Shown in pieces: positions 1 to 8,355 of a stretch of 64,000 nucleotides of DNA. Below the pieces are notes generated by a model. The model was given only the letters and a program-made list of their open reading frames with translations, searched no databases and was not told the DNA's origin. The stretch is from Ruminococcus sp. (GTDB lineage Bacteria > Bacillota > Clostridia > Oscillospirales > Ruminococcaceae), in assembly GCA_017484095.1 (NCBI GenBank), contig JAFUTU010000042.1, positions 1-64,000 on the forward strand. Reading direction: 5' to 3'. A program made the position numbers and the translations under genes. Within the stretch, counting starts at the first letter, position 1, and every line of letters starts with the position of its first letter.

Positions 1-9
1 AAAATGAAA

Positions 10-33
10 AGCCCCCGAAAAACATCGGGGGCT
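10..33 (-). terminator. Intrinsic terminator of the FMN riboswitch
   Basis: On the minus strand a nine-base perfect stem (AGCCCCCGA with TCGGGGGCT) closes a short loop and is followed by TTTTCATTTT. It lies about 20 bases after the FMN aptamer, the place expected of the expression platform. Ligand binding would favour this terminator over read-through into a gene beyond position 1. Confidence 0.85.
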
Positions 34-54
34 GTGATCCAAAATAGAACCGTC

Positions 55-178
55 GTTTCTTCCATCCGGACTGTACCGTCGGTTTCGGAATCTCACCGAA
101 TCAGCGCTCATAAAAGCGGTCGAGGACTTAATGCTTTCGCAGATCACCTCCGGTGTGGAATTTCACCACCCCTGAAAC
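55..178 (-). promoter_or_regulatory. FMN riboswitch (RFN element)
   Basis: Read on the minus strand, this stretch has the conserved core pieces of the RFN element in order: GGTGAAATTCC, ACCGGAGGTGAT, AGTCCTCGACC, GATTCGGTGAGATTCCG, and the terminal ACCGACGGTACAGTCCGGATG followed by GAAGAAAC. The closing P1 helix is GTTTC with GAAAC. FMN riboswitches control riboflavin synthesis (ribDEAH) or uptake (ribU) genes. The controlled gene is outside the window to the left, so transporter and biosynthesis remain equally possible. Confidence 0.93.
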
Positions 179-205
179 TTTGTTGTTTATTGTTTGTATT
201 ATTGA

Positions 206-222
206 AACGAGCAAAGCCCGTT
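206..222 (-). terminator. Weak hairpin after the CD1247-like gene
   Basis: A seven-base stem (AACGGGC with GCTCGTT) with a TTT loop is followed on the minus strand by TTCAATAAT. The T tract is poor, so this may be only a partial terminator between the upstream gene and the FMN riboswitch. Confidence 0.35.
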
Positions 223-286
223 CCGATCGTAATAAGTGAACACTTCAGAATGATGTCTTGCTCCGCGGCGTTCTTCGGCCGAGATA

Positions 287-727
287 TCAGTCCTCATCCT
301 CCAGCTCGGAAAAATCAAACTCCAGATTCTCACCGCAGTTTGGGCAATCGATAGAGCCTTCCTCTACCATACCCTCGCCGAGCATTATCGTATCACCGCA
401 GTTCGGGCAAACGCACTCGTACATCGGCTCATCTCCGAAGTCGTCCCAGTTGTCATCGGCATCAGCGCCGTCCTCCCAGGATTCCTCCTCCCAGTCATCA
501 TCAACTTCACCGTAAATGTCATCCTCAAGATCAGCGATCTCCTCAGCAACATCATCAAGCGTATCAACGACCATATCTACCTCATCCGAGATATCCTCTA
601 CAGCAACGGCAAGATCCTGAACAAGCTCTGCCATCGCTATGATTATCTTTCCTTCATCGGTCTCCTCGCTCAGCTTCAGTCCGTCGATGAGACCTTTCAG
701 GTATGCTGCTCTGTTAGTAAGCTCCAT
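287..727 (-). CDS. CD1247 N-terminal domain-type zinc-ribbon protein
   Basis: An acidic protein of 146 residues. The N-terminal part (MELTNRAAYLKGLIDGL...) matches the small family named after C. difficile CD1247, commonly found next to efp. The middle is a long Asp/Glu-rich stretch, and the C-terminal third has two CxxC pairs (CPNCGD and CPNCGE), a probable zinc ribbon. I chose the start at 727 because AGGAGG lies seven bases upstream; the ATG at 748 has no such site. It follows efp by 27 bases and is probably cotranscribed with it. Its function is unknown; a link with translation is suggested only by the neighbour. Confidence 0.75.
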   Translation of the reverse strand: MELTNRAAYLKGLIDGLKLSEETDEGKIIIAMAELVQDLAVAVEDISDEVDMVVDTLDDVAEEIADLEDDIYGEVDDDWEEESWEDGADADDNWDDFGDEPMYECVCPNCGDTIMLGEGMVEEGSIDCPNCGENLEFDFSELEDED

Positions 728-754
728 ATCAAAACCTCCTGTCATCAATAGGAG

Positions 755-1312
755 TTATGCACGCTCCATGTACTCGCAGGTACGTGTATCGATCCTGATC
801 CTGTCGCCTGTGTTTATGAAGAGAGGAACTCTGATCTCAGCACCTGTCTCAACAGTTGCGGGCTTTGTTGTGTTGGTAGCAGTATCGCCCTTGATGCCGG
901 GCTCTGTCTCTGTTACTTCAAGATCTACAAAGTAAGGAGGCTCAACACCGAACACTGTTCCCTTATAAGAAAGTATCTTACAAACCATATTCTCCTTAAC
1001 GAACTTGAAGTTGTCTGAAAGCTCAGACTTGTTAACAGGAACAAGCTCATAGCTCTCAGGGTCCATAAAGTAGTAAAGGTCACCGTCGTTGTAGGAATAT
1101 TCCATATCCTTTCTCTCAACATAAGCAGTCGGGAACTTTGCGGTAGGGTTATAGGTCTTCTCAACGACCGAGCCCGAAATAACATTTCTAACCTTTGCTC
1201 TTACGAATGCAGCACCCTTACCGGGCTTAACGTGCTGGAATTCAACTATCTGCATTACATTTCCGTCTTCCTCAAAAGTCATTCCGTTTCTGAAATCGCC
1301 TGCAGTTACCAT
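755..1312 (-). CDS. efp: Elongation factor P
   Basis: EF-P binds between the P and E sites of stalled ribosomes and promotes peptide bond formation at proline stretches. The product has 185 residues, the family norm, with the KOW-like N-terminal domain, the loop VKPGKGAAF carrying Lys32 at the position modified in many species, and two OB domains ending in [20 protein letters not shown] lies just upstream of the ATG. No dedicated modification gene (epmA, epmB, earP) is visible nearby. A TTGCAA-17-TAAAAT promoter lies about 60 bases upstream. Confidence 0.97.
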   Translation of the reverse strand: MVTAGDFRNGMTFEEDGNVMQIVEFQHVKPGKGAAFVRAKVRNVISGSVVEKTYNPTAKFPTAYVERKDMEYSYNDGDLYYFMDPESYELVPVNKSELSDNFKFVKENMVCKILSYKGTVFGVEPPYFVDLEVTETEPGIKGDTATNTTKPATVETGAEIRVPLFINTGDRIRIDTRTCEYMERA

Positions 1313-1367
1313 TATTTTATACCTCCGTTATTTTCTTAAACCAATAAGCACACACGCTTACACATAT

Positions 1368-1396
1368 ATTTTAACATATATCTTCCCACATTGCAA
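1368..1396 (-). promoter_or_regulatory. Promoter of efp
   Basis: TTGCAA and TAAAAT are separated by 17 bases on the minus strand, in an AT-rich 120-base gap between the M24 peptidase gene and efp. No terminator is obvious in the same gap. Confidence 0.7.
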
Positions 1397-1432
1397 GGCT
1401 TTTGACATAATTTTTTTAAGTTTCAAAAAAAT

Positions 1433-2497
1433 TTACAGACAGATAAGCTCCTTAGGGGCTTCTGTCATATTGATACAGCCGTCAGAAGTCACGATAACAA
1501 AATCCTCTATCCTCACGCCGAACTTCCCTTCCAGATAGATCCCGGGTTCAACTGTCACTACTGCGCCTTCATTTATTATATCTGCGACAGAGGGCGATGC
1601 ATAGGGGCTCTCGTGTATCTCCATACCTACCCCGTGACCAAGAGAATGTCCGAAATAACCGCCGTAGCCGTTATCCGCGATGATCTTTCTTGATACAGCG
1701 TCGAGCTCCTTTCCGCTGATGCCTGCCTTAACAGCATCAATGCCTGCAAGCTGAGCTTTTAGTACTATATCATACACCTTTCGCATTTCATCGGTCGGCT
1801 CACCGACGCAGAACGTCCTTGTCATATCGCTGTGCCAGCCGTCTACCACCGCACCGAAATCAAGCAAAACGAGATCTCCCTTTTCTACCTTCTTATCCGA
1901 AGGCACACCGTGAGGAAGAGAAGTGTTCGCACCCGAAAGAGCTATAGTATCGAACGAGAGCGCCTCTGCTCCGTGTGAGAGCATATAGTAATCAAGCTCC
2001 AGCTGTATCTCTTTCTCTGTCCTTCCTGCCTCAACGAAATCGAACATATGAGAAAGCCCTGCCTCTGCGATACGCTGTGCTTCTATCATTTTATCAAGCT
2101 CCTCGTGGGACTTGACTATCCTGAGAGAAGAAATAAGCCTTGAAAGAGTATCGTCCGAGGCTATCTGCGTATCAAGCCTTTTTGACAGCACAGCCAGCTG
2201 CTCCACAGTGCATACAGAGCTGTCTATCATAAGGGTCGGTGAACCATGCCTTTTGATAAGCTCAGATATCTGCGCATAAAGCCTGCCCTGAAGGATCACC
2301 TCACATGTCTTGACAGTCTTTCTCGCCTTTTCGATATAGCGAAAATCAATTATGAAATATGCAGCATCTTTAAAAACCAGAAGTGTTCCCGCGCTTGACT
2401 TCATACCCGTGAAGTATCTCCTGTTCACCTCACTGTCGATAATTGCGCAGGTGTTCTCCTGCATCAGCTGCTGCAAGCTTTCGATATGAGTCATCAT
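1433..2497 (-). CDS. M24 family Xaa-Pro aminopeptidase
   Basis: A metallopeptidase of 354 residues, expected to remove N-terminal residues preceding proline. The creatinase-like N-terminal domain covers about residues 1-130. The pita-bread domain follows with the metal ligands in order: the two Asp in LDFGAVVDGWHSDMTR, the His in HSLGHGVGMEIHE, and the two Glu in TVEPGIYL and GVRIEDF. It overlaps the aroQ stop by four bases (ATGATGA), indicating translational coupling. AAGGAG precedes the tandem ATGs. The order aroQ-peptidase-efp is common in Firmicutes. YqhT-like and PepP-like subtypes cannot be told apart by eye. Confidence 0.93.
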   Translation of the reverse strand: MMTHIESLQQLMQENTCAIIDSEVNRRYFTGMKSSAGTLLVFKDAAYFIIDFRYIEKARKTVKTCEVILQGRLYAQISELIKRHGSPTLMIDSSVCTVEQLAVLSKRLDTQIASDDTLSRLISSLRIVKSHEELDKMIEAQRIAEAGLSHMFDFVEAGRTEKEIQLELDYYMLSHGAEALSFDTIALSGANTSLPHGVPSDKKVEKGDLVLLDFGAVVDGWHSDMTRTFCVGEPTDEMRKVYDIVLKAQLAGIDAVKAGISGKELDAVSRKIIADNGYGGYFGHSLGHGVGMEIHESPYASPSVADIINEGAVVTVEPGIYLEGKFGVRIEDFVIVTSDGCINMTEAPKELICL

Positions 2498-2937
2498 GCT
2501 TCTCCTTCTATGATGTATTTAAGCGCCTCAAGACCGAGCAGATATGAATTTTTCCCAAATCCTGCTATCACTCCCCTGCACACAGGAGAGATCACAGATG
2601 TGTGTCTGAACTCATCGCGCGAGTGTACATTTGAGATATGTACCTCTATAACAGGTATCTTTACCGCAGTGATCGCGTCTCTTATAGCATAGCTGTAATG
2701 AGTGTACGCACCTGCGTTCAGAACAACACCTGCACAGTCAAGGCGTGCTGCATGGAGCTTATCTATGAGAGCGCCCTCACTGTTTGACTGGAACACCTCG
2801 CACTCAAAGCCGAGCTCATTCGCCCTTGCTGATACCTCAGCATTGATGCTCTCAAACGTATCAGTTCCGTATACCCCGGGTTCTCTTTCTCCAAGAAGGT
2901 TGAGATTAGGGCCGTGCATTACAAGAATTTTTTTCAT
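2494..2937 (-). CDS. aroQ: Type II 3-dehydroquinate dehydratase
   Basis: Third step of the shikimate pathway: dehydration of 3-dehydroquinate to 3-dehydroshikimate. The 147-residue length fits the type II dodecameric enzyme. Diagnostic motifs are the N-terminal HGPNLNLLGEREPGVYG (active-site Tyr and lid Arg), LNAGAYTHYSYAIRDAI, EVHISNVHSRDEFRHTS with the catalytic His, and a C-terminal G-Y-L-L-rich helix. It overlaps the peptidase start and lies four bases after yqeG, so the three are probably one operon. Confidence 0.97.
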   Translation of the reverse strand: MKKILVMHGPNLNLLGEREPGVYGTDTFESINAEVSARANELGFECEVFQSNSEGALIDKLHAARLDCAGVVLNAGAYTHYSYAIRDAITAVKIPVIEVHISNVHSRDEFRHTSVISPVCRGVIAGFGKNSYLLGLEALKYIIEGEA

Positions 2938-2941
2938 AGTA

Positions 2942-3448
2942 TCACTCCTTATCGGTGTTTGTTATCGGTCTTTTCGGCAGGAGAGGTCTCTCAACTGCCC
3001 TTTTGAAACGAAACGGCAGGCTGGTCTCAGGCTGTATCGGAAACACAAAGAAAGACCTTATCCCACAGAGGTTCGAGCCCAGGATATCGGTAAATATCTG
3101 GTCTCCGACCGCTGCCACATTCGCCTTGTCGAGAGCCATTTTTCTTACCGCCATGTTATATCCGAAGGTAAGCGGTTTCTTTCCCTCGCAGACAAACTCC
3201 AGATCGAGCTGCTCAGCAAAAGGCTCTACCCTTGGCGCATGGTTGTTTGAAACTATCATCAGCTTTATACCTGCTGCCTTCATTTCTGACACCCACTCCA
3301 GACTGCTCTTCGGCACCACGGGATTATTGTGGGTAGTCAGGGTATTGTCAAGATCAAGTATCAGACCCTTGACCCTTTTTTGCCTCAGGATATCAGGTGT
3401 TATATCAGTGATCTTATCAAATACATAGGTCGGCTCAAAAATAAACAT
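2942..3448 (-). CDS. YqeG family HAD-IIIA phosphatase
   Basis: A cytosolic HAD-superfamily phosphatase of 168 residues. Motif I is LILDLDNTLTTHNN (DxDxT nucleophile), motif II lies in MIVSNN, and the late motif AVGDQIFTDILGSNLCG carries the metal-binding Asp residues. The family includes B. subtilis YqeG and is related to the phosphatidylglycerophosphate phosphatase Gep4; the bacterial substrate is not settled. TAGGAG precedes the start. A strong terminator separates it from rpsU upstream, so its own promoter or read-through must drive it. Confidence 0.9.
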   Translation of the reverse strand: MFIFEPTYVFDKITDITPDILRQKRVKGLILDLDNTLTTHNNPVVPKSSLEWVSEMKAAGIKLMIVSNNHAPRVEPFAEQLDLEFVCEGKKPLTFGYNMAVRKMALDKANVAAVGDQIFTDILGSNLCGIRSFFVFPIQPETSLPFRFKRAVERPLLPKRPITNTDKE

Positions 3449-3466
3449 ATAACTCTCCTAAAACAA

Positions 3467-3494
3467 AAAGCGGACATAAAAAAATGCCCGCTTT
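3467..3494 (-). terminator. Terminator after rpsU
   Basis: An eleven-base stem (AAAGCGGGCAT with ATGTCCGCTTT, one G-T pair) closes a T-rich loop and runs into TTTTGTTTTAG on the minus strand, immediately after the rpsU stop. Confidence 0.88.
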
Positions 3495-3501
3495 GATGAA
3501 A

Positions 3502-3675
3502 TCAATATTTACGCTTACGAGCAGCTTCGGACTTCTTCTTGCGCTTTACCGAAGGCTTTTCGTAGTGTTCTCTCTTACGAACCTCAGCGATAACGCCGTC
3601 TCTTGCGCAGGATCTCTTGAAACGCTTGAGTGCCGTATCCAGGGTCTCGTTCTTACCAACACGGATTTCTGCCAA
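3502..3675 (-). CDS. rpsU: Small ribosomal subunit protein bS21
   Basis: A 57-residue basic protein. The translation starts [19 protein letters not shown] and ends [14 protein letters not shown], typical of bS21, which sits on the 30S platform near the anti-Shine-Dalgarno region. The start codon is TTG; GGGAGG lies eight bases upstream and no in-frame ATG exists nearby. It is a single-gene unit with its own promoter at 3850-3878, a structured leader of about 165 bases and a terminator at 3467-3494. Confidence 0.96.
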   Translation of the reverse strand: MAEIRVGKNETLDTALKRFKRSCARDGVIAEVRKREHYEKPSVKRKKKSEAARKRKY

Positions 3676-3780
3676 AATTATTCCCTCCCTTTGCCACCTT
3701 ATGACAGAGGTAATCGCAGGTCAACTGTGTGAACTCGGTGATAGTGAAGGCAATGCCACTCTTATAAAAAGCGGTCCCCA

Positions 3781-3799
3781 ACTGCGCTGTCAGCGCAGT
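3781..3799 (-). promoter_or_regulatory. Perfect hairpin in the rpsU leader
   Basis: ACTGCGCT and AGCGCAGT form a perfect eight-base stem with a three-base loop, in the middle of the untranslated leader of about 165 bases between the rpsU promoter and its TTG start. The leader is long for a single ribosomal protein gene, so a regulatory role is possible but unproved. Confidence 0.45.
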
Positions 3800-3849
3800 A
3801 TCTCTGTCTTTAGATCACAAAGCCATAAAACCAAAACAATTACAAATAG

Positions 3850-3878
3850 AGTATATCACATTTATACAAAAAAGTCAA
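3850..3878 (-). promoter_or_regulatory. Promoter of rpsU
   Basis: TTGACT-17-TATACT on the minus strand, directly after the leuS terminator hairpin. It is a near-consensus vegetative promoter pointing at rpsU. Confidence 0.85.
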
Positions 3879-3918
3879 TAGCATTTCTTGGTTTTTAACA
3901 AATTATTTTCCAAAGCAA

Positions 3919-3947
3919 CTGCTCCTCTGCACAAGGCAAAGGAGCAG
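3919..3947 (-). terminator. Hairpin after leuS
   Basis: CTGCTCCT and AGGAGCAG form an eight-base stem 15 bases after the leuS stop, followed by TTGCTTTGG on the minus strand. The T tract is interrupted. Confidence 0.6.
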
Positions 3948-3961
3948 CAAGCGTTGATATC

Positions 3962-6370
3962 TTATTTTACAACTATATTTACGAGCTTACCGGGAACATA
4001 TATCTCTTTGACTACTGTCTTGTCACCAACAGCCTTGACGATATTTTCGTCAGCTCTTGCAAGAGCAAGAACATCGTCCTTGGCTGCATCAGCGGCTATC
4101 ATGAGCTTTGCTCTGAGCTTGCCGTTTATCTGAACAACTATCTCGATAGTTTTGTCTATGCACAGCGCTTCATCAAAGCTTACCCACTCCTGGTGGCTGA
4201 GTATTCCCTCGCAGCCGATCAGCTGAAAGAGCTCCTCAGTGACATGCGGTGCAAAAGGATAGAGGATAATGAGGAAGTCCCTGAACTCCTTCTTTGTGAT
4301 TGTGCCTGCAGCATATATCTCGTTGAGCAAGCTCATCATTGCAGCGATAGCAGTGTTGAACTTCATCGCCTCGATGTCCTCTGTTACCTTCTTGATAGTC
4401 TTATGCATCGAGCTTCTGAGGGCATCACTGTAATCATCACCTTCAGTGACCTTATCCTGCAAAGCCCATACACGGTCAACAAATCTCTTACAGCCCTTAA
4501 CGCTGTTCTCGCTCCAAGGCGCTGCCTTTTCATAGTCGCCCATGAATAGAACATAAAGCCTGAGCACATCTGCACCGAACTCATCAACTACGTCATTAGG
4601 ATCAACAACGTTTCCTCTTGACTTTGACATTTTCTCGCCGTCGGTACCAAGGATAAGCCCCTGAGCCGTTCTCTTGGCATAGGGCTCAGAAGTAGGTACA
4701 AGACCGAGGTCATAGAGGAACTTATGCCAGAAGCGAGAGTAGATCATATGACGGGTAACGTGCTCCATACCGCCATTGTACCAGTCAACAGGAAGCCAGT
4801 ATTTGAGCTCCTCCTGAGATGCGAACTCTTCATTGTTGTGCGGATCACAGTACCTAAGGAAGTACCACGAAGAACCTGCCCACTGAGGCATTGTGTCTGT
4901 CTCACGTCTTGCGTCCTTGCCGCACTTGGGGCACTTGCACTTTACAAAGCTCTCTATCCTTGCAAGAGGCGACTCACCGTCTGTACCCGGCTTGAAATCG
5001 TCAACAGGAGGAAGTCTCAAAGGCAGCTCATCATAAGGCACAGCTACCATTCCGCAGTCATCACAGTGAACTATCGGTATAGGCTCGCCCCAGTATCTCT
5101 GTCTGTTGAAAGCCCAGTCCTTCATCTTATACTGAACGCCTGCTTCACCGCAGCCAAGCTTTCCTATCACCTTGAGCATTTTTTCGATAGCGTCCTTCTT
5201 ATTCTTTATGCCGTTGAGCTCGCCCGAATTCACCATTTCGCCGTCGCCTGTATAAGCTTCAACGCTGATGTCTCCGCCCTTGATAACTTCGATAATATCG
5301 ATGCCGAACTTTTTAGCAAACTCATAGTCTCTTGTATCGTGAGCAGGCACCGCCATGATAGCGCCCGTGCCGTAGCCCATCATTACATAATCGGAGATGT
5401 ATATAGGTATTTCTTTGCCTGTTACAGGGTTCACAGCCGTGAAGCCGTCGATCTTGACGCCCGTCTTGTCCTTAACGAGCTGTGTTCTCTCGAACTCGCT
5501 CTTCTTAGCGCACTCTGCCTTGTAAGCATCGAGCTCAGCTATGTTCCTGATGCTGTCTCTGTACTTGTCTATAAGAGGATGCTCGGGAGCCATTACCATG
5601 AATGTAACACCGTAGAGAGTGTCAGGTCTGGTGGTGTATATCTTCATCTGCTCGCCGTTTTCCTTAATAGTGAAGTTTACGAAAGCACCTGTTGATTTGC
5701 CTATCCAGTTCTCCTGCTGGAGCTTGATATTGGGCAGATAATCTACCTCTTTAAGACCCTCAAGGAGCTTGTCAGCATACTCGGTTATCCTGAGGTACCA
5801 TACCTCCTTGGTCTTCTGAACGATATCACTGTGGCAGATATCGCACTTACCGCCCTGAGAATCCTCATTTGAAAGGACCACCTTACAGCTCGGGCAATAG
5901 TTAACAAGGGTCTTGTCTCTGAAAACAAGGCCGTTTTCAAACATTTTGAGGAATATCCACTGTGTCCACTTGTAGTAGTTCTCATCTGTTGTATCGACAA
6001 CTCTTGACCAGTCAAACGAGAAGCCTACCCTTTTGAGCTGACCTGTAAATTTCTCTATATTCTCATCTGTGATCTGTCTTGGGTGAACACCGAACTTAAT
6101 AGCGGAGTTCTCGGTAGGCAGACCGTAAGCATCAAACCCTGTCGGGAAGAGCACATTGTAGCCCTGGAGCCTTCTCTTTCGTGATACGACCTCAAGACCT
6201 GAATAAGCCTTAATGTGACCAACGTGCATACCGTGGCCCGAAGGATACGGGAACTCTACAAGCCCGTAGAATTTTTTCTTGGTATGATCGTTTGACGCGC
6301 GGAAGGTCTCGTCCTCGTCCCAGAACTGCTGCCACTTTGCTTCAACAGCTTTAAAATCGTAATTGTTCAT
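3962..6370 (-). CDS. leuS: Leucyl-tRNA synthetase
   Basis: Charges tRNA-Leu. The class Ia enzyme has 802 residues, the bacterial norm. The HIGH motif is HVGH at residues 49-52, after PYPSGHG. A zinc-knuckle pair (CPSCK...CDICH) follows, then the CP1 editing domain with the threonine-rich TTRPDTLYGVTFMV and the Asp of AHDTRDYEF, and the KMSKS motif GEKMSKSRGN before the anticodon-binding helical domain. I chose MNNYDF at 6370, with AAGGA upstream, rather than an upstream in-frame start that would add 20 unusual residues. Confidence 0.97.
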   Translation of the reverse strand: MNNYDFKAVEAKWQQFWDEDETFRASNDHTKKKFYGLVEFPYPSGHGMHVGHIKAYSGLEVVSRKRRLQGYNVLFPTGFDAYGLPTENSAIKFGVHPRQITDENIEKFTGQLKRVGFSFDWSRVVDTTDENYYKWTQWIFLKMFENGLVFRDKTLVNYCPSCKVVLSNEDSQGGKCDICHSDIVQKTKEVWYLRITEYADKLLEGLKEVDYLPNIKLQQENWIGKSTGAFVNFTIKENGEQMKIYTTRPDTLYGVTFMVMAPEHPLIDKYRDSIRNIAELDAYKAECAKKSEFERTQLVKDKTGVKIDGFTAVNPVTGKEIPIYISDYVMMGYGTGAIMAVPAHDTRDYEFAKKFGIDIIEVIKGGDISVEAYTGDGEMVNSGELNGIKNKKDAIEKMLKVIGKLGCGEAGVQYKMKDWAFNRQRYWGEPIPIVHCDDCGMVAVPYDELPLRLPPVDDFKPGTDGESPLARIESFVKCKCPKCGKDARRETDTMPQWAGSSWYFLRYCDPHNNEEFASQEELKYWLPVDWYNGGMEHVTRHMIYSRFWHKFLYDLGLVPTSEPYAKRTAQGLILGTDGEKMSKSRGNVVDPNDVVDEFGADVLRLYVLFMGDYEKAAPWSENSVKGCKRFVDRVWALQDKVTEGDDYSDALRSSMHKTIKKVTEDIEAMKFNTAIAAMMSLLNEIYAAGTITKKEFRDFLIILYPFAPHVTEELFQLIGCEGILSHQEWVSFDEALCIDKTIEIVVQINGKLRAKLMIAADAAKDDVLALARADENIVKAVGDKTVVKEIYVPGKLVNIVVK

Positions 6371-6419
6371 TTCTATCAATCCTTTATAAATAATTATTAT
6401 ATCAAGCCTGAACATCAGG

Positions 6420-6761
6420 TCAGAACTCATTATTAAAATATGCCCTTACCTGCTTCGGCACTACCAGAACTGCTATACTGAGTGCGTCAACTACCGCCTC
6501 CAGCAGATATAAGATACGCGCATTCGTCAGATTGTCCCACAGATGCATAAGAACGATCACCGCAAGCAGCACGGCAGTAACGATATTCATATACGATCTT
6601 TTGGTTATCAGTGTATATCCAAGCGCTATTGCCACAACGAGCATAACGACATTCTCAGCCGAAAAGCCGATGATCAGATTTATCAGACTTTTTAACACCA
6701 TCCAGCAGCTTACCGCCTCAGAGACCTTTTTCGGTTCTGCCTTTTCAAAAAGGTCTTTCAT
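6420..6761 (-). CDS. Small membrane protein, unknown function
   Basis: A protein of about 113 residues with a charged N-terminus (MKDLFEKAEPKKVSEAV) and three to four hydrophobic segments (about residues 20-55, 60-80 and 85-103). I do not recognise a family. It lies between rsfS, whose stop it nearly touches, and leuS, and is probably in their transcript. GGGAG lies nine bases before the ATG at 6761; an ATG nine bases further upstream is possible but too close to that site. Confidence 0.7.
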   Translation of the reverse strand: MKDLFEKAEPKKVSEAVSCWMVLKSLINLIIGFSAENVVMLVVAIALGYTLITKRSYMNIVTAVLLAVIVLMHLWDNLTNARILYLLEAVVDALSIAVLVVPKQVRAYFNNEF

Positions 6762-6762
6762 A

Positions 6763-7131
6763 TCATTCATCTCCCAGATACTTTGAAATGTCTATCTCCT
6801 TGCCGTCAGCCCAGAGCCTTTCAAGATTGTACTGGTCTCTTGTTTCCTTATTGAAAACATGAACCACTATATCACTGTAGTCGAGAAGTATCCAGTTATT
6901 AGGGCCATAGCCCTCAGTGTGGTGAGGCTCTATGCCAAGCTGCGTAAGCCTGAACTCGACCTCCTCAGCCAGTGCCTTTGTCTGGGTCGTTGATGATGCG
7001 CCTGCAATAACAAAGCTGTCCGCAACTATAGTCAGGTCTTTTATCTCAATTACCTTGATATCCTCGCCCCTCTTTGAATCGAGAGCCTTAAGAATGGTCT
7101 TTAATTTTTCCTCATAAGTGATGTTTCCCAT
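6763..7131 (-). CDS. rsfS: Ribosomal silencing factor RsfS
   Basis: Binds uL14 on the 50S subunit and blocks subunit joining in poor conditions. The 122 residues include the family motifs VIEIKDLTIVADSFVIAGASS, GYGPNNWILLDYSDIVVHVF and the C-terminal YNLERLWADGKEIDI. It ends the run yhbY-nadD-yqeK-rsfS, the usual Firmicutes order. AAGGAG precedes the start. Confidence 0.96.
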   Translation of the reverse strand: MGNITYEEKLKTILKALDSKRGEDIKVIEIKDLTIVADSFVIAGASSTTQTKALAEEVEFRLTQLGIEPHHTEGYGPNNWILLDYSDIVVHVFNKETRDQYNLERLWADGKEIDISKYLGDE

Positions 7132-7152
7132 ATTAACTCCTTTATCCGTATA

Positions 7153-7749
7153 TCATTCCCTCTCGGGTGAACGTTTCATTATCGCCGCAAATTCGTTATA
7201 GGCATCGAATGTAGACTTAGGGATAAGGTTTCCCTTTTCCGCGGAATCCTTTATCGAGAACCTGAACGCTTCAAACATAGCCTTATCCAGACTCTGCACT
7301 GCATATTTGCGCATTTTCTTTACGTCCTTGTAATCTCTGTCCTCGGAGATAAGGTCTGCCAGATACACTATCTGCGAAAGCAGGCTCATACTGCCGCAGC
7401 CGACAGTATGATATCTTATCGCCAGTATTATATCGGGATCCTTGATATCAAGCGCTGCCCTGACTATCTCGGCACCTGCTATAGCGTGATAAAGCGGCGT
7501 TGCTTTAGTCTCTATATCGTCAACATCCAGCTGAGAGTGCTTTACCAGAGCTAGCTGCTCCTCTATCGGCATCTCCTTGGCACAGTCGTGAAGAAGGCCT
7601 GCTATATAAGCCTTGTCCTCATCGGCACCGTAACGCCTTGCAAGCTCCAGAGCGGCATTCGCTACATTTATCGAATGTGTATACCGCTTTTTTGAGAGCT
7701 TTTCTTTTATGTAAGTTTTATACTTTCCGATAAGCTTTTTATCCGTCAT
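7153..7749 (-). CDS. yqeK: YqeK-type HD domain hydrolase (Ap4A hydrolase)
   Basis: A 198-residue HD-domain phosphohydrolase. The metal-binding residues are the His in RYTHSINVA, the HD pair in LLHDCAKEM, the His in LYHAIAGAEI and the Asp in YLADLIS. Members hydrolyse diadenosine tetraphosphate symmetrically to two ADP, as known from the B. subtilis and staphylococcal homologues. The ATG directly follows the nadD stop, indicating coupled translation; nadD-yqeK is a conserved pair and sometimes a fusion. Confidence 0.94.
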   Translation of the reverse strand: MTDKKLIGKYKTYIKEKLSKKRYTHSINVANAALELARRYGADEDKAYIAGLLHDCAKEMPIEEQLALVKHSQLDVDDIETKATPLYHAIAGAEIVRAALDIKDPDIILAIRYHTVGCGSMSLLSQIVYLADLISEDRDYKDVKKMRKYAVQSLDKAMFEAFRFSIKDSAEKGNLIPKSTFDAYNEFAAIMKRSPERE

Positions 7750-8355
7750 TCAAACCCCTCTGCCATACAAATTATTGTCCGTAATATATTTTACTACATT
7801 TTCGTCCAAATAGCAAGAGCAATCCTCATTTTTTCTTATCATATCCCTGAGCTGTGTAGATGAGACCTCAAACGGCTCAACAGGAACGATGATGACCTCT
7901 CCCCCGAAATGTCTCAGGCTTTCGGCACAAGGCTCTAACTTCCCGGTGTCCTCATCACACCTTGAAACGCAGATGAGAGTACACAGAGATAGTATCTCCT
8001 CCCAGCAATACCATTTGCTGAAGGTAAGGAGCATATCGCTGCCCATTATAAAAAACAGCTTGTCCTTCGGCAAGGTCTCACTAAAATGCCTGAGAGTTAT
8101 GACCGAATAGCTTTTGCCCTCACGTTTCAGTTCATAGTCAGATATCTCTGTCTGAGGCACATCAGAAAATGTAAGCTCCAGCATCGCGAGCCTGTCCTTT
8201 TCGGCAGCCAGCTCCTTTACCGCCTTATGGGGAGGTATCCTGTCAGGAAGTACTATCACGCGGTCAAGCTCTACCGCCTCAAAAACTCTTTTCACGGCAT
8301 TTTTATGACCCAGATGAACAGGGTTGAATGTGCCGCCGAATATCGCCGTTCTCAA
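7750..8355 (-). CDS. nadD: Nicotinate-nucleotide adenylyltransferase
   Basis: Makes deamido-NAD from nicotinate mononucleotide and ATP. It has 201 residues, with the nucleotidyltransferase signature GGTFNPVHLGH (HxGH) at the N-terminus, the RIPPHK loop, GSDMLLTFSKWY and the C-terminal VSSTQLRDMIRK (ISSTxIR-type). The start is TTG and overlaps the yhbY stop (TTGA). No ATG is available in frame before the conserved domain, which begins at once, so TTG is the likely start. Confidence 0.96.
   Translation of the reverse strand: MRTAIFGGTFNPVHLGHKNAVKRVFEAVELDRVIVLPDRIPPHKAVKELAAEKDRLAMLELTFSDVPQTEISDYELKREGKSYSVITLRHFSETLPKDKLFFIMGSDMLLTFSKWYCWEEILSLCTLICVSRCDEDTGKLEPCAESLRHFGGEVIIVPVEPFEVSSTQLRDMIRKNEDCSCYLDENVVKYITDNNLYGRGV

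Noticed and set aside
4-515. Plus-strand open frames over the left edge
   Set aside because: They run antisense through the FMN riboswitch and the CD1247-like gene, with no ribosome binding site.
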